Assembly (NCBI GenBank): GCA_023091735.1
Contig: JALKBU010000173.1
Location: forward strand, 1-64,000
DNA: 64,000 bases
Direction of reading: 5' to 3'
Source: Trichomonas tenax
Taxonomy: Eukaryota > Parabasalia > Trichomonadida > Trichomonadidae
The stretch's first letter is position 1. Each line of letters starts with the position of its first letter. The translations under genes were made by a program, and so were the position numbers. This document shows positions 32,477-41,815 of the stretch, piece by piece. The notes under the pieces were generated by a model. It ran no database searches. It was not told the origin of the DNA and was given only the letters and a program-made list of their open reading frames with translations.

Positions 32477-33731
32477 TCATTTTGCATCATTTGAAATCAA
32501 TATTGCTGCAACTATATCACTGTTATTTGCGGCTGCAATCTGGAGTGGAGTGCATCCATCCTCATTTTTCGCTTCAATGTTTGTACAACTTGAAATCAAT
32601 GTTCTTGCAACATCATTACTGTTATACTCAGCACAAAGATGTAGTGTGGTATTGCCATCCTTATCTTTTGCTTCAATGTTGACACCACTTGAAATTCCTG
32701 AATGCTCAATAATGTAATGGAGTGCTTTCACAGTTATTTTCGGCTTCAATGTTGGCACCAATTGAAATCAACACGCATGCAATATCATTGTGGTTGTACT
32801 CTGCACAGAAATGAAGGGCTGTTGCGCCACATACATCGATTGATTCAATGTTGGCATCAAAAGATTCAAGATAGTGAATAAGTGAAGTAATGCCGAATAT
32901 TGGACTGTAAACGAAGAAACTATCATAAACAGTGGACTAGCACAAAATGTATATAAAGTCTAAAAGATTAAAAGATGTGCACACTTTAAATATATGGATT
33001 TCAATGTCATATACATCGCGTAGATAGAGAAGGCGCTCAATGTTGTGTGTCATAACAACACTGAAAATTGTTCCATAGTTGGGTGAAATGTTTAAAAGAC
33101 ACTCGTTGATGATGTCTTGATTTCCACCGATGTAACTCAGGTCAAGACATTTATCGCTCAAATCAACATTATTGCTGCGAAGGAAGCGAAAACATTTGAC
33201 TGAGCCACAGTGACAGCGCCACTCTAGGACGTTGTAAACAGATATTTTCTCGCGCATGGATGAGTCGATAGAATTGCAATTGAGGAGTATCTGAATAAAA
33301 GATTTATCATCATGATGAGAGGAATTGAAAGAATTCAAAAGCTCTTCTGTGCTTTTGGTTTCGTAATCCATACAATCCTTCGGTAACTCAGATTTATTGA
33401 TTTTTATATTGAACTCTTTAGAAAGAAGACATTGAAAGATTGGCTGCAGCTCTCCGATATTTGGAGGAGCTGCATATCGTGAAATGAGGAATTTGAACAG
33501 ATCCCATAAATTGTGCAGAAGGTATTGGTGATCTTCAAATGAAAAGTCAATTAATTTGAAGATAAACGAAATGTCAAGTTGGTAGGTTTCGAAAAATGAA
33601 ACAACTTCTTTTCTAAGATCGCAAGTTTCCAATGTTTTGCGACAGGCAAACAAATCAAAGAAATCGATGTATTCATGATACGGATTACACAAAATATCAA
33701 ATATTTCGACATTCAATTGACCAGAAGACAT
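32477..33731 (-). pseudogene. Decayed ankyrin-repeat gene
   Basis: The first 264 codons (33731 down to 32940) encode the helical N-terminal region usual for trichomonad ankyrin proteins and the start of an ankyrin array. A TAG at 32937-32939 interrupts the frame, which then continues in phase into typical ankyrin units (GATALHFCAEYNHNDIA, GANIEAENN) up to about 32715. A shift to another frame follows, and that frame carries further units (DGNTTLHLCAEYNSNDVA, DGCTPLQIAAANNSDIV) to 32477. One unit near the shift is shortened, suggesting a small deletion. The start used is the ATG at 33731. Confidence 0.75.
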
Positions 33732-34224
33732 CAATAACTATGATACTTTTTGTTGGGAAACAAAAAATTGAAATAAAGTCCGAGACACTTCCTTTCAAAC
33801 AAAAATCAAAATAGAAGGTGGAGCTTTCTTGCTAAAATAGACTCCATAATTATTAATGTCTTCTTGCAAAAATTTTGCGTGATTTATGTTCCCTATAGAA
33901 TGTAATATACGATAAATGGATATGGCATTTCTGCCAAGGGAGATTGTCAAATCACCGCTTTACTTTTGGGCAAAACATCATTTTTATTTGGAATCCACAT
34001 CATATAGCTATGCAGAACGAATTTATCATAATCTCGAATTTTTTGTAATATTCTGGAGATCATCTTGAAATGTGGTAAGCTAATGAAGAAAAACCTTAAC
34101 GAAGGAAAGATTAGGATATGTATATAGATATCATATGCAAAATTACACATGTCTTTATCGATTTAGATATTGCACAAAATATTAGTATATATTCTGGGAA
34201 AAACGATTATCCGCATCGTCCTCT

Positions 34225-34258
34225 CAAAAATTGAGAGTATTTTTGGCCGCGGACCCTG
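34225..34258. mobile_element. Degenerate MITE end, copy D
   Basis: AAAATTGAGAGTATTTTTGG followed by CCGCGGACCCTGAA resembles the right end of MITE copy B, with the terminal ATA of GGCCATAG lost. Only this end is recognisable. Confidence 0.45.
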
Positions 34259-34438
34259 AAAGAGTTTTTGGTCGTCTGAAAAGTTTACATCAATAACGTA
34301 TATTTTCGAACATCCCTACATAGCTTCTGGATATCCCAGGAGACCTTATACAAACAATATTTATTTTCAGTAATAATTTTTTTGGTGGATATTTTTCACC
34401 GGATTAAAAAAATCGTAAAAAGTGATAAAAGATATTTT

Positions 34439-34469
34439 AAAAAGTGACAATTTGTGAAAAGTCATTTTT
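34439..34469 (+). promoter_or_regulatory. Candidate core promoter of the TBC gene
   Basis: AAAAAGTGACA lies about 30 bases before the ATG and TCATTTTT directly precedes it. The latter fits the trichomonad initiator (TCA with pyrimidine/T-rich sequence); the former recurs before other genes in the window. Confidence 0.5.
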
Positions 34470-35720
34470 ATGTCATTGCAACCAGAAGACTTTATCACAT
34501 ACCTTGATAGAGTAAATTGTAATCCAAACGGTACAAAAAAGATTGTGGACATGGATTCCATCAATGAATACCTTTATCAAAATAACCAAAAAGATATTGA
34601 GCTTAGATTTATATGTTACTGTATAAAACTGGGCTTAGTTTGCATCGAAAGTTATCCTACAGAGCTGTATCAAAAAGTTCATAAATATCAACAATATCTT
34701 GCAGAATTACTTGGAGAAAAATGTGATGTACCATTAGAAGCAACACCATCAGAATCATCAAAAACTATTGCAGCTGATGTCCCCCGATGTTACAACTTTT
34801 TTGAAGCAGTATGCGAATCATTTGGTGTTATAAAGCCTAACTCTGAATACGGTCACTTAGCATGCACAAGACTTCTTTGCATCATTACGCTTAAGTACCC
34901 AGAGCTCGAATATATTCAAGGATTCGATAGATATATGATTGTTTGCTTTGCAATGGCACTTAAAATAATTCAATCAATTTGCTATGTTAATAGGCTTGGA
35001 GAATCGGAGTATCACTATGTATATGCTGAAGGACTGTCTTTCAGTCTTATTGTCGAACTCCTGAAACTTTCTAGAATACATTTAATATTAGAAAACCCAC
35101 ATGAAGAAATGTGCTTCAAAATGCTTGATTCCAATATCAAATACATCAGCAAGAAGCTTGATAAAGCATTCAAAGACAATGGAGTATCATCTATGTTCTT
35201 TGCTACTGCATGGAGACTTCTTTTATTCACCCATGTTCATGAAATTAATAATGTTATGTTGCTTTGGGACCGATTTTTACTTCATGTCGAGGATGGGAGA
35301 TTTGAGGAATATTTCGTTGCACTTGCGCTTTCTCACATCAAGCAATGCGTTGATACATTCACTGATGACAATTTTGACAATAGTGCTATGGAGAAAATCC
35401 AGGCATTCGAAAACTATGACTTCCAAAAAATCCTTGTAATATCTGACAAATTCCTTAGGTATCCACCGAATCAAAATGATCAAACATTACAAAAAGACAT
35501 TTACGAGTCATTCACCAACTTTACATCTCTTCCAAACTTGGCTTTCGATCTTATTAAAGCGACAACAAAAGCTGTTGGAAGAGCAATCATCAACACTATT
35601 AATCATTCTCGTCCAGCAACTGTGGCAAGACCAATCAGAGTTATTCGCCCTGAAAATATTCATTCTCCTCAAGACTTTGCTGTTGAAATTATATTTTTCA
35701 TTCAAGATTTGTATATTTAA
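34470..35720 (+). CDS. TBC-domain Rab GTPase-activating protein
   Basis: A 416-residue protein with a TBC fold at about 95-310. Both catalytic fingers are present: IAADVPR at 100-106 matches IxxDxxR, giving Arg106, and YIQG at 148-151 matches YxQ, giving Gln150. The later segment SSMFFATAWRLLLFTHVHEINNVMLLWDRFL (about 237-267) is the conserved helix plus L.LWD motif. The protein should accelerate GTP hydrolysis by a Rab and so regulate vesicle traffic. The C-terminal ~100 residues are of unknown function. It is an isolated gene with a clear initiator. Confidence 0.85.
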   Translation: MSLQPEDFITYLDRVNCNPNGTKKIVDMDSINEYLYQNNQKDIELRFICYCIKLGLVCIESYPTELYQKVHKYQQYLAELLGEKCDVPLEATPSESSKTIAADVPRCYNFFEAVCESFGVIKPNSEYGHLACTRLLCIITLKYPELEYIQGFDRYMIVCFAMALKIIQSICYVNRLGESEYHYVYAEGLSFSLIVELLKLSRIHLILENPHEEMCFKMLDSNIKYISKKLDKAFKDNGVSSMFFATAWRLLLFTHVHEINNVMLLWDRFLLHVEDGRFEEYFVALALSHIKQCVDTFTDDNFDNSAMEKIQAFENYDFQKILVISDKFLRYPPNQNDQTLQKDIYESFTNFTSLPNLAFDLIKATTKAVGRAIINTINHSRPATVARPIRVIRPENIHSPQDFAVEIIFFIQDLYI

Positions 35721-36126
35721 TTTTATTTTGTGCATTAAATCTTTCCTTATGATAAATCTTGCTCTATTTTTGGGTGCACTGGTTTCGAGCTTGATTTGAA
35801 GGTCATTGCTCAGCACATCCAAGTAAATGCTGGTTTGCAGAATAAATAAACATCGTGGAATTGACTTCAAATGAGTTAACGTCTATGTTAAATAGTCTGA
35901 TTTGGTCCATTAAAGGAAATTTGTTGATTTTTGTGGCTGGAAGTTATACTGGAAATTTATGTGAAGGTCCACCTGATATCTTTGTATCAGGGAGTAAAAA
36001 TTTTATTGTAATTGCATCTTCACTGTTTCCATTCAAAAATTTTTGATTTAACATTGCCTCTGAGGTTAAATTATCATCATTGAGATGAAGAATTTGTGTC
36101 TTCCTATCAAAAACGACAATATTCAA
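35721..36126 (-). pseudogene. Decayed minus-strand gene fragment
   Basis: Two minus-strand frames look protein-like. The first, 36126-35944, contains FDRKTQILHLNDDNL and GNSEDAITIKFLLPDTKISGG and ends at a stop; coding-like sequence resumes in another frame near 35870 with FILQTSIYLDVLSNDLQIKLE and runs down toward the TBC gene. At least one stop and one frameshift are needed to connect them, and no ATG is evident at the left part. The family is not recognised. Confidence 0.5.
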
Positions 36127-36539
36127 TGGATTCTAAGAGATATATTTTAAAATGGTAAGTTCTATGAGATTTTTGTTGCCTGGAAGTTCATGTTCTTCGT
36201 TGTTGTTTGCAAATGTCTGGTTTATGACTAGTTTATTAAAATCATTTCTTTTGCAGGCTCAAGTCGAAACATTTCCATGTGCTTCTTGTTAAATTACGCA
36301 GTAAAAATAAAAACTTTTGATTGCCAATTAATATATTTTTCTTTGGAGTTATGCATTTATGAAGATGACGTTTTTATGATATCTTAATACTATATTCTCA
36401 CATAAAAAATACTGTCATGTTCAAAACATATAAAACCTGCAAATATTATATAAAAAATTAATAAATATAAAAATATTATAATTAAACATCAATGAAATGA
36501 TAGAAAATTGAAATGCTTTGATGTCATTTACTCATTTTT

Positions 36540-38360
36540 ATGATAAGTAGTATGAAACATATATCACTTGAAAATCGAAGCTTTCTTGATCGCCTTCTCT
36601 TCGATGTCGATTCATCAAACTTATCGGTAACCTTAAAGCAGCTGAGTAATTCGATATATGCAAATCACGAAAGCAAGATTCCGGAATTTATTTCGGCAAT
36701 TTTTCATAAAGTGACTCTTATGGTCAAGAAAATTGATTTATATGCTGAGGTTATCAATTATTTCGCTGTTACTTCGCCAAATTACATGTTTAAAGAAAAA
36801 TTCAAATCGATTTTATTAGAAAAAGTATTCGAGCAGCCATATATCGGCTTTATTTTCCACAAAATACCAGTTTTCGCGACGATTCGTCGATGTATTGAAC
36901 TAAAAACATTCACCAGAGAAGAAATTAGATCAAGAACTTTGAAAGACTTTGGATTTAACTCTAAATTCGCGTTGATTAAGGCTTTGTACTTCCTTCCGGA
37001 GATAGAGAACCCACAATGCCACGATGTTTTGTCTAATTTTGTAAGTATTGCGTTTAACGGCACATTAATGGGAGCGAAGTTCTTAGAATCAAAAATATCG
37101 AACTTAGTTGAAAATGATTACAAAATACTGCTTGAATGTATTCACAGCGGCGTTTTTTACAATGAAATTGCACAATCTATTAAAAATGATGACATTAATC
37201 AACTAATTCATCTTACAAACAATTCTGAGTTCGATGTTAATGGTAAAATTCAAGATAATTTGTTCGAACATGGTTTATTTTGTCACGGAAATCCATCGTA
37301 TATCAGTTATTCGTGTTTTTACGGCTCTTTAAAGTGCTTTAAGTTCCTCCTTCTGAACAATGCAGATTTGAACACCTGCGACGAAGAAAGTCATCTTTAT
37401 CCTGAACATTTTGCGATAATGGGAGGAGATGCAGAAATAATTCACATAATAACTCAAAGACGCTTCAACTCTGATTATTCTCTTCAATGCGCAGCTTTGT
37501 ACTTCAGAGAAGATGTATTTGAATGGCTTCTTAATACAAAGAAAGTATTAATAGACTCCAAATCGCCTCTTTTAGGAACAGTGATGCACATTTCTGCTGC
37601 TGTCAATAATTTTCTTACACTTCAGCATAGCATTTCTTTAGGTAATGATGTGAATGAAGCTGGCCCTGACTCAATGACTCCTTTGATGCTCGCTATTGCT
37701 CTTGGATCAACGGAATCAGCAATTTTGCTGTTGTGCAATGATCAAATCGATGTAAATAAGCGTAATAAGTTTAGACAAACAGCGCTTCATGTTGCTGCAA
37801 TATCAGGTGATAACTTCATCATAAAAAGGATGAGAAAAGCTTCCAACGCAGATCCAAATGTTATCGATACCTCTGGATGGACCCCACTGCATTATGCAGT
37901 ATCGAATGGATTCGTTAAATGTGTCAAAGCTTTGTTAAAGTTCGATGATGTTGATCTTCAAGCTAAAACTCAAATTGGCGAAACAGCAATGTCCATTGCT
38001 TTGCAGCGTGGTAACATAGATGTAATCAATGTGTTCATGCAGATTTATGCGCTCGATCCTAATGATTCTACAAATAGTGGTGTTACACAGCTTCACATTG
38101 CATGTGCGAACGGATTAATTGATATTGTTAAATTTTTCTTGGCAACTGACTGCAATATTAATGTTGCAAACAACATGGGACAGACACCTATTTTCGAATG
38201 TGTTAGCTACGGGCATGCTGATATACTGAGGCTTCTTATTGAGTGCAAAAATATTGACATCAATCATAAGGATTCTTTTGATCAGACAATTTTCACGATG
38301 CTGAAGATTGTTAAAAGTGAAGAAATTGACCAAATTCTGCAGAATCTTCAAAGTAATTAG
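36540..38360 (+). CDS. Ankyrin-repeat protein with trichomonad N-domain
   Basis: The N-terminal ~250 residues of this 606-residue protein form the helical region common in trichomonad ankyrin proteins, ending in the DUF3447-like stretch SYSCFYGSLKCFKFLLLNNADLN. About ten ankyrin units follow, for example TPLMLAIALGSTESAILLL, TALHVAAISGDNFIIKRM, TPLHYAVSNGFVKCVKALL, TQLHIACANGLIDIVKFFL and TPIFECVSYGHADILRLL. These make protein-binding solenoids; the partner is unknown. TCATTTTT precedes the ATG. It is an intact counterpart of the dead ankyrin gene at 32.5-33.7 kb. Confidence 0.85.
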   Translation: MISSMKHISLENRSFLDRLLFDVDSSNLSVTLKQLSNSIYANHESKIPEFISAIFHKVTLMVKKIDLYAEVINYFAVTSPNYMFKEKFKSILLEKVFEQPYIGFIFHKIPVFATIRRCIELKTFTREEIRSRTLKDFGFNSKFALIKALYFLPEIENPQCHDVLSNFVSIAFNGTLMGAKFLESKISNLVENDYKILLECIHSGVFYNEIAQSIKNDDINQLIHLTNNSEFDVNGKIQDNLFEHGLFCHGNPSYISYSCFYGSLKCFKFLLLNNADLNTCDEESHLYPEHFAIMGGDAEIIHIITQRRFNSDYSLQCAALYFREDVFEWLLNTKKVLIDSKSPLLGTVMHISAAVNNFLTLQHSISLGNDVNEAGPDSMTPLMLAIALGSTESAILLLCNDQIDVNKRNKFRQTALHVAAISGDNFIIKRMRKASNADPNVIDTSGWTPLHYAVSNGFVKCVKALLKFDDVDLQAKTQIGETAMSIALQRGNIDVINVFMQIYALDPNDSTNSGVTQLHIACANGLIDIVKFFLATDCNINVANNMGQTPIFECVSYGHADILRLLIECKNIDINHKDSFDQTIFTMLKIVKSEEIDQILQNLQSN

Positions 38361-38459
38361 AAAGTTTTCTATCGATAACTTTCCCCTTTTTTAACTATGG
38401 TTAAAAATTATGTTTGAATTCGTTTTTAAAATAAGTATTATTTATCAAAAATAAATCAC

Positions 38460-39409
38460 TTAAAACTTGAAAGCAGCAGCACCTTCGCCAGCATTTGTCG
38501 CGAAGATGATTGGATCCTTAAAACCGCGGGACTCGTAGAAGTCCTTCTTAACACCCTCAATGAACTTAGCTGGATCAGCATCTGGAGCAAAGATGAATAC
38601 TGTGCAGCAAACTCAGCCGGCGCCTTTAAGATGACTAAGGGCGCCGTGCTTAAGTCCTGTTTCGACGAGAGCATCGAGAGCATCGCAAGAGCACTTGTAA
38701 AGATCGCGGCAAGAAGCATGAGACTCCTTCATGAGCTCGCGCTACTGTTGGAGGGAAGTGCCGTCCATCTTGAGAACACGGTGAGCTTCGCCGACAATGT
38801 GAACTGCTCTGTCTCTGAGAACGAGCTTGCCCTCACGCTCTGGGAGCTTCTTAGCAGCTTCCATGGCACCGTTCCAGCCGTGCTTTGCGATAACATCGCC
38901 GATTGTCTTAGCGCCTGCCATCATGAGCTCAGCAGCGAGGCGAACTTCTTCAGCACGGCGGTTGTAGCAGTCATCAGCTGTAGTGAACTTATCAGCAGCA
39001 ACACCAGAGTGGGCAACAACGAAGTGAGCTGGTGGAAGCTAGACTGGCTTAGCAGCGATCTTTGGAACGAATGAGATGACTCAAGGAATGTCTTGACGGC
39101 AGATTCAACGTACTGAACCCAACCCTCTCCTCCTAGCTTTGTTGTAGCAAGCTTAACATCAGATCCCTTAAGGTTTGCATCGATGTTTCTGATTCTCAAG
39201 ACTCCTATCTCGTTGGCAGCGAGGAGGGCTGTTGTGAACTTCCCTTTAATGGCCATTGGGAAGACGCTGAAGCCGCAGTAGTCAATGTGCTCACCAATAA
39301 GGTTTACACGACCTGGAGCGCGACCAGCGAACTGTGGCTTAACACCGAACCCCTTCTCGAAGACTGGGATCATCTCCTGAACAATCTTGTCCTGTGTGTT
39401 GAAAGACAT
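38460..39409 (-). pseudogene. GALK: Dead galactokinase gene
   Basis: The N-terminal part has the galactokinase signature [14 protein letters not shown] (about residues 31-44). After ...[10 protein letters not shown] the frame jumps: a deletion plus frameshift near 39090 removes the GHMP ATP-binding segment (P-x3-G-L-x-S-S) and joins to sequence near [14 protein letters not shown]. From there to the end at 38460 one frame carries galactokinase sequence ([43 protein letters not shown]) with in-frame stops at 39039-39041 (TAG), 38742-38744 (TAG) and 38613-38615 (TGA). About 316 codons remain, compared with roughly 390 in intact enzymes. Codons are unusually C/G-ending compared with neighbours, suggesting a once highly expressed gene. 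Confidence 0.88.
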
Positions 39410-39899
39410 CTCTCTCGACAGATGAAAAATGAAGTGATATTTCGAAGGAAAATAACCTCACAAAATCCCCTCTCAAACCATTATTTTTGAATCTCAATTT
39501 TCTGAAGAAATAACAGCTCTCTCAAACTGTGATTTTTAACACCAACACTTAAAAAAGACTCTCTGAACACAGAGAGACAATATGTGAATGACCTGTCACT
39601 TCTTCAATTTTTTTATATTCTTTTGATCGATTATTGTATTTGTCGTTGATGAGCTTTTGGAGTGTTTTTTCATTAAAACAATTTTTTGTAGCAAATTTCA
39701 TTCACAAAATGATAGGAATTTCAAAATATCCTTATAGAAATCACTGCTGTGTTATGTGGATTGAATTTATAAAGAAAAATTCTTCAATTCGATAATTTTG
39801 TTTGATGAAGAAAAATAGTCAACGAAAACATTGGCTTTTACTCATGTAATTATTTATGCTATCAATTCATGAAGCATAATGTTTAGTTAATTATCGCAA
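39410..39899. other. Intergenic region
   Basis: Former promoter side of the galactokinase pseudogene. A small perfect hairpin, CTCTCTG-AACA-CAGAGAG, lies near 39560-39578. No gene is seen. Confidence 0.4.
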
Positions 39900-40154
39900 T
39901 TAAAACATCTTGATATTTGATTTGTAATTATTGGTTCGAAAAACCAATACTTGGATATTTCTAGCAGTATAACATAATATCTTTCTCCATCTTATGAATA
40001 TATTGTGTTCATGGTCACTGAATATTATTTTTTGAAAAATATATTTTGAATTTCGATCAAACATAACCTTTTGCACACTAATATCAGGAGAGCCTAAATT
40101 AATAATGATTTGAATTGTAATTAATTCATGCTTCTGATCTAAATAATAAGACAT
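39900..40154 (-). CDS. Small hypothetical protein, 84 aa
   Basis: The frame encodes a plausible globular beta/alpha peptide (ELITIQIIINLGSPDISVQK, ...FIRWRKI) and has a promoter-like upstream region in the sense direction: TGACACGTAAA at 40214-40224, a second motif variant, and AAAGTGTCAAATCAAAG directly before the ATG. The family is not recognised. It could be a complete small gene or the 5' part of a truncated one. It is divergent from the membrane beta-helix gene. Confidence 0.5.
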   Translation of the reverse strand: MSYYLDQKHELITIQIIINLGSPDISVQKVMFDRNSKYIFQKIIFSDHEHNIFIRWRKILCYTARNIQVLVFRTNNYKSNIKMF

Positions 40155-40275
40155 CTTTGATTTGACACTTTAAAAAATTTGACGAATAAAGCTTATACAT
40201 GACATAATTTATATTTACGTGTCAATTGTTGATTAAGAAGACAAAACACTTCCGATATCATCAATGGGCTGAAAA

Positions 40276-41529
40276 ATGAATGTTTTGATTGAAATATGTA
40301 AAGTTATCAAAAGATTTTTATTGTTTGAAATGCGATTCATTCTTTTTTGTTTGCTTGCTCTCTCACCGAGTGTCATTCTCCTTCCGTTCTCCAGCTGCGT
40401 CCGTTTTGTCTACGACAACGTTGATTCTTTCGCAAAATTATTTTTAATTTTCTTCGTTAGCTTAGAAAGTGATCCTCATTTTTGTATAAACACATTCAGC
40501 AAGCTTCAAATACACTCCGTCAATATCCAATACGCTCAAGTTTTCGAAAGATACGCAGTAAATATTTTCGAAGGTGTCACGAATATACTTGACTCGACAT
40601 TTATAAGTTGTCATGCATCAGGAGATATAAATTCACCCAATGGCGGTGGAATTTGCATTAATACACTCGCTGTTCCTTTTTCACATCTTTTTATGCGACA
40701 TGCTTGTTTCCATCAATGCTCTGCGGCCGGAAGCGGTGGAGCTATGTACGCTTCTGTAAATCTGATATCGCAAACATATGTTTTCGCGACAAAATGTTCA
40801 TCATTAACAAACCAAGCGTTTTTCGAGTTTTCTCCAATGTCTGTGCTTAACTATACGAGTGCTTCAGATTGTGGTGACAAAACATCTCATCTTCCAATAG
40901 ATTTTTCAATTGGAATTGGAGGAGGCGCAAATTCTGTCGCTAGCAACAATATAACGAGAAATAAGATATCAGGTGATGGAAGTATAATGAATATATACTT
41001 CTTCGATACATTTAATATTACTTATTCGATTTTTTCAAAAAATCGCGGAAAAACTGGAATTTATTCAGATGATTCCGGATATAAGAAGATGAACATCATT
41101 AAGACTTGTATATATGGAAATACTCTCTCAACATCAATTCTTGATGTTGGATTAGAAATAATGTTTATTTCATCATGGTTTGAAGTTTTGGACTCATCCA
41201 TTATCAATAATGGAGGAACAGATAAGATTTCTTTTGTTAATTGTAACTTTAACGCGAAACAAGATGAAATGGAAAAATTCATTTCTAAAAAACAATTGGT
41301 TGATTGCAAATACGGAAATCTGAAGCTTCCTGCGTTTTTATACATACCACAAGACTGCTGGGAGAAACTAGAAGAGAAAAAGGATAAAAAACGCAATTTT
41401 GCGAACCTTAGGATTTGTGTTCTCTCAGTTTTCGCATTCGTGAGTGGAATGTGTCTTGTTTCGATTCTTCAGTTTATTTGTGTCAAACAGAAAACAAAGA
41501 ATAAGATTGCCGTTTTTAATAGAATTTAG
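40276..41529 (+). CDS. Type I membrane beta-helix surface protein
   Basis: In this 417-residue protein a hydrophobic segment at about residues 19-38 (FILFCLLALSPSVILLPF) is a likely signal peptide; Met19 is an alternative start that would put it at the extreme N-terminus. The ectodomain (about 45-370) has the spaced Asn/Ser/Gly/Cys pattern of right-handed parallel beta-helix proteins, including GSGGAMYASV and GGGANSVASNNITRNKISG. A transmembrane helix at about 380-403 and a short basic tail complete it. This matches the layout of the Pmp-like surface proteins of trichomonads, some of which are linked to adhesion; the link here is inference. Confidence 0.7.
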   Translation: MNVLIEICKVIKRFLLFEMRFILFCLLALSPSVILLPFSSCVRFVYDNVDSFAKLFLIFFVSLESDPHFCINTFSKLQIHSVNIQYAQVFERYAVNIFEGVTNILDSTFISCHASGDINSPNGGGICINTLAVPFSHLFMRHACFHQCSAAGSGGAMYASVNLISQTYVFATKCSSLTNQAFFEFSPMSVLNYTSASDCGDKTSHLPIDFSIGIGGGANSVASNNITRNKISGDGSIMNIYFFDTFNITYSIFSKNRGKTGIYSDDSGYKKMNIIKTCIYGNTLSTSILDVGLEIMFISSWFEVLDSSIINNGGTDKISFVNCNFNAKQDEMEKFISKKQLVDCKYGNLKLPAFLYIPQDCWEKLEEKKDKKRNFANLRICVLSVFAFVSGMCLVSILQFICVKQKTKNKIAVFNRI

Positions 41530-41815
41530 TTTTGTTGTTATTTGTTTTGTAAATATGTTTATAATAGTTTTGGTAACATATTATTATAACGAATTTTTTA
41601 TAACTTCGCATTTTTTATTACAATATTTAAAATTAAAAAATAATAATGTGTTTTCGTAATCTTAGTGATACCGATGCCTTTTAATACATTATTTGTATCG
41701 ATTGATAATATCATTTGCAATAATTGAAAACCTTTATAAAAATTCAAAAATTATTTTGATTAAATATGAGCAATGGAAATTAATATTATAGTTTTATATA
41801 AAAACAAATCTATAT

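Larger units (their letters stand above)
33732..34469. other. Intergenic region
   Basis: No intact gene. It contains a worn MITE end (34225-34258) and the promoter of the TBC gene. Short minus-strand frames near 33950-34150 may be remnants of coding DNA. Confidence 0.45.

Noticed and set aside
35508..35720. Minus-strand frame over the TBC gene 3' end
   Set aside because: This part is opposite an intact, recognisable TBC protein; only the portion beyond 35720 is kept as a pseudogene fragment.
38456..39074. Plus-strand and other-frame long open frames over the galactokinase locus
   Set aside because: They are shadows of the GC-rich galactokinase pseudogene; their peptides resemble nothing known.
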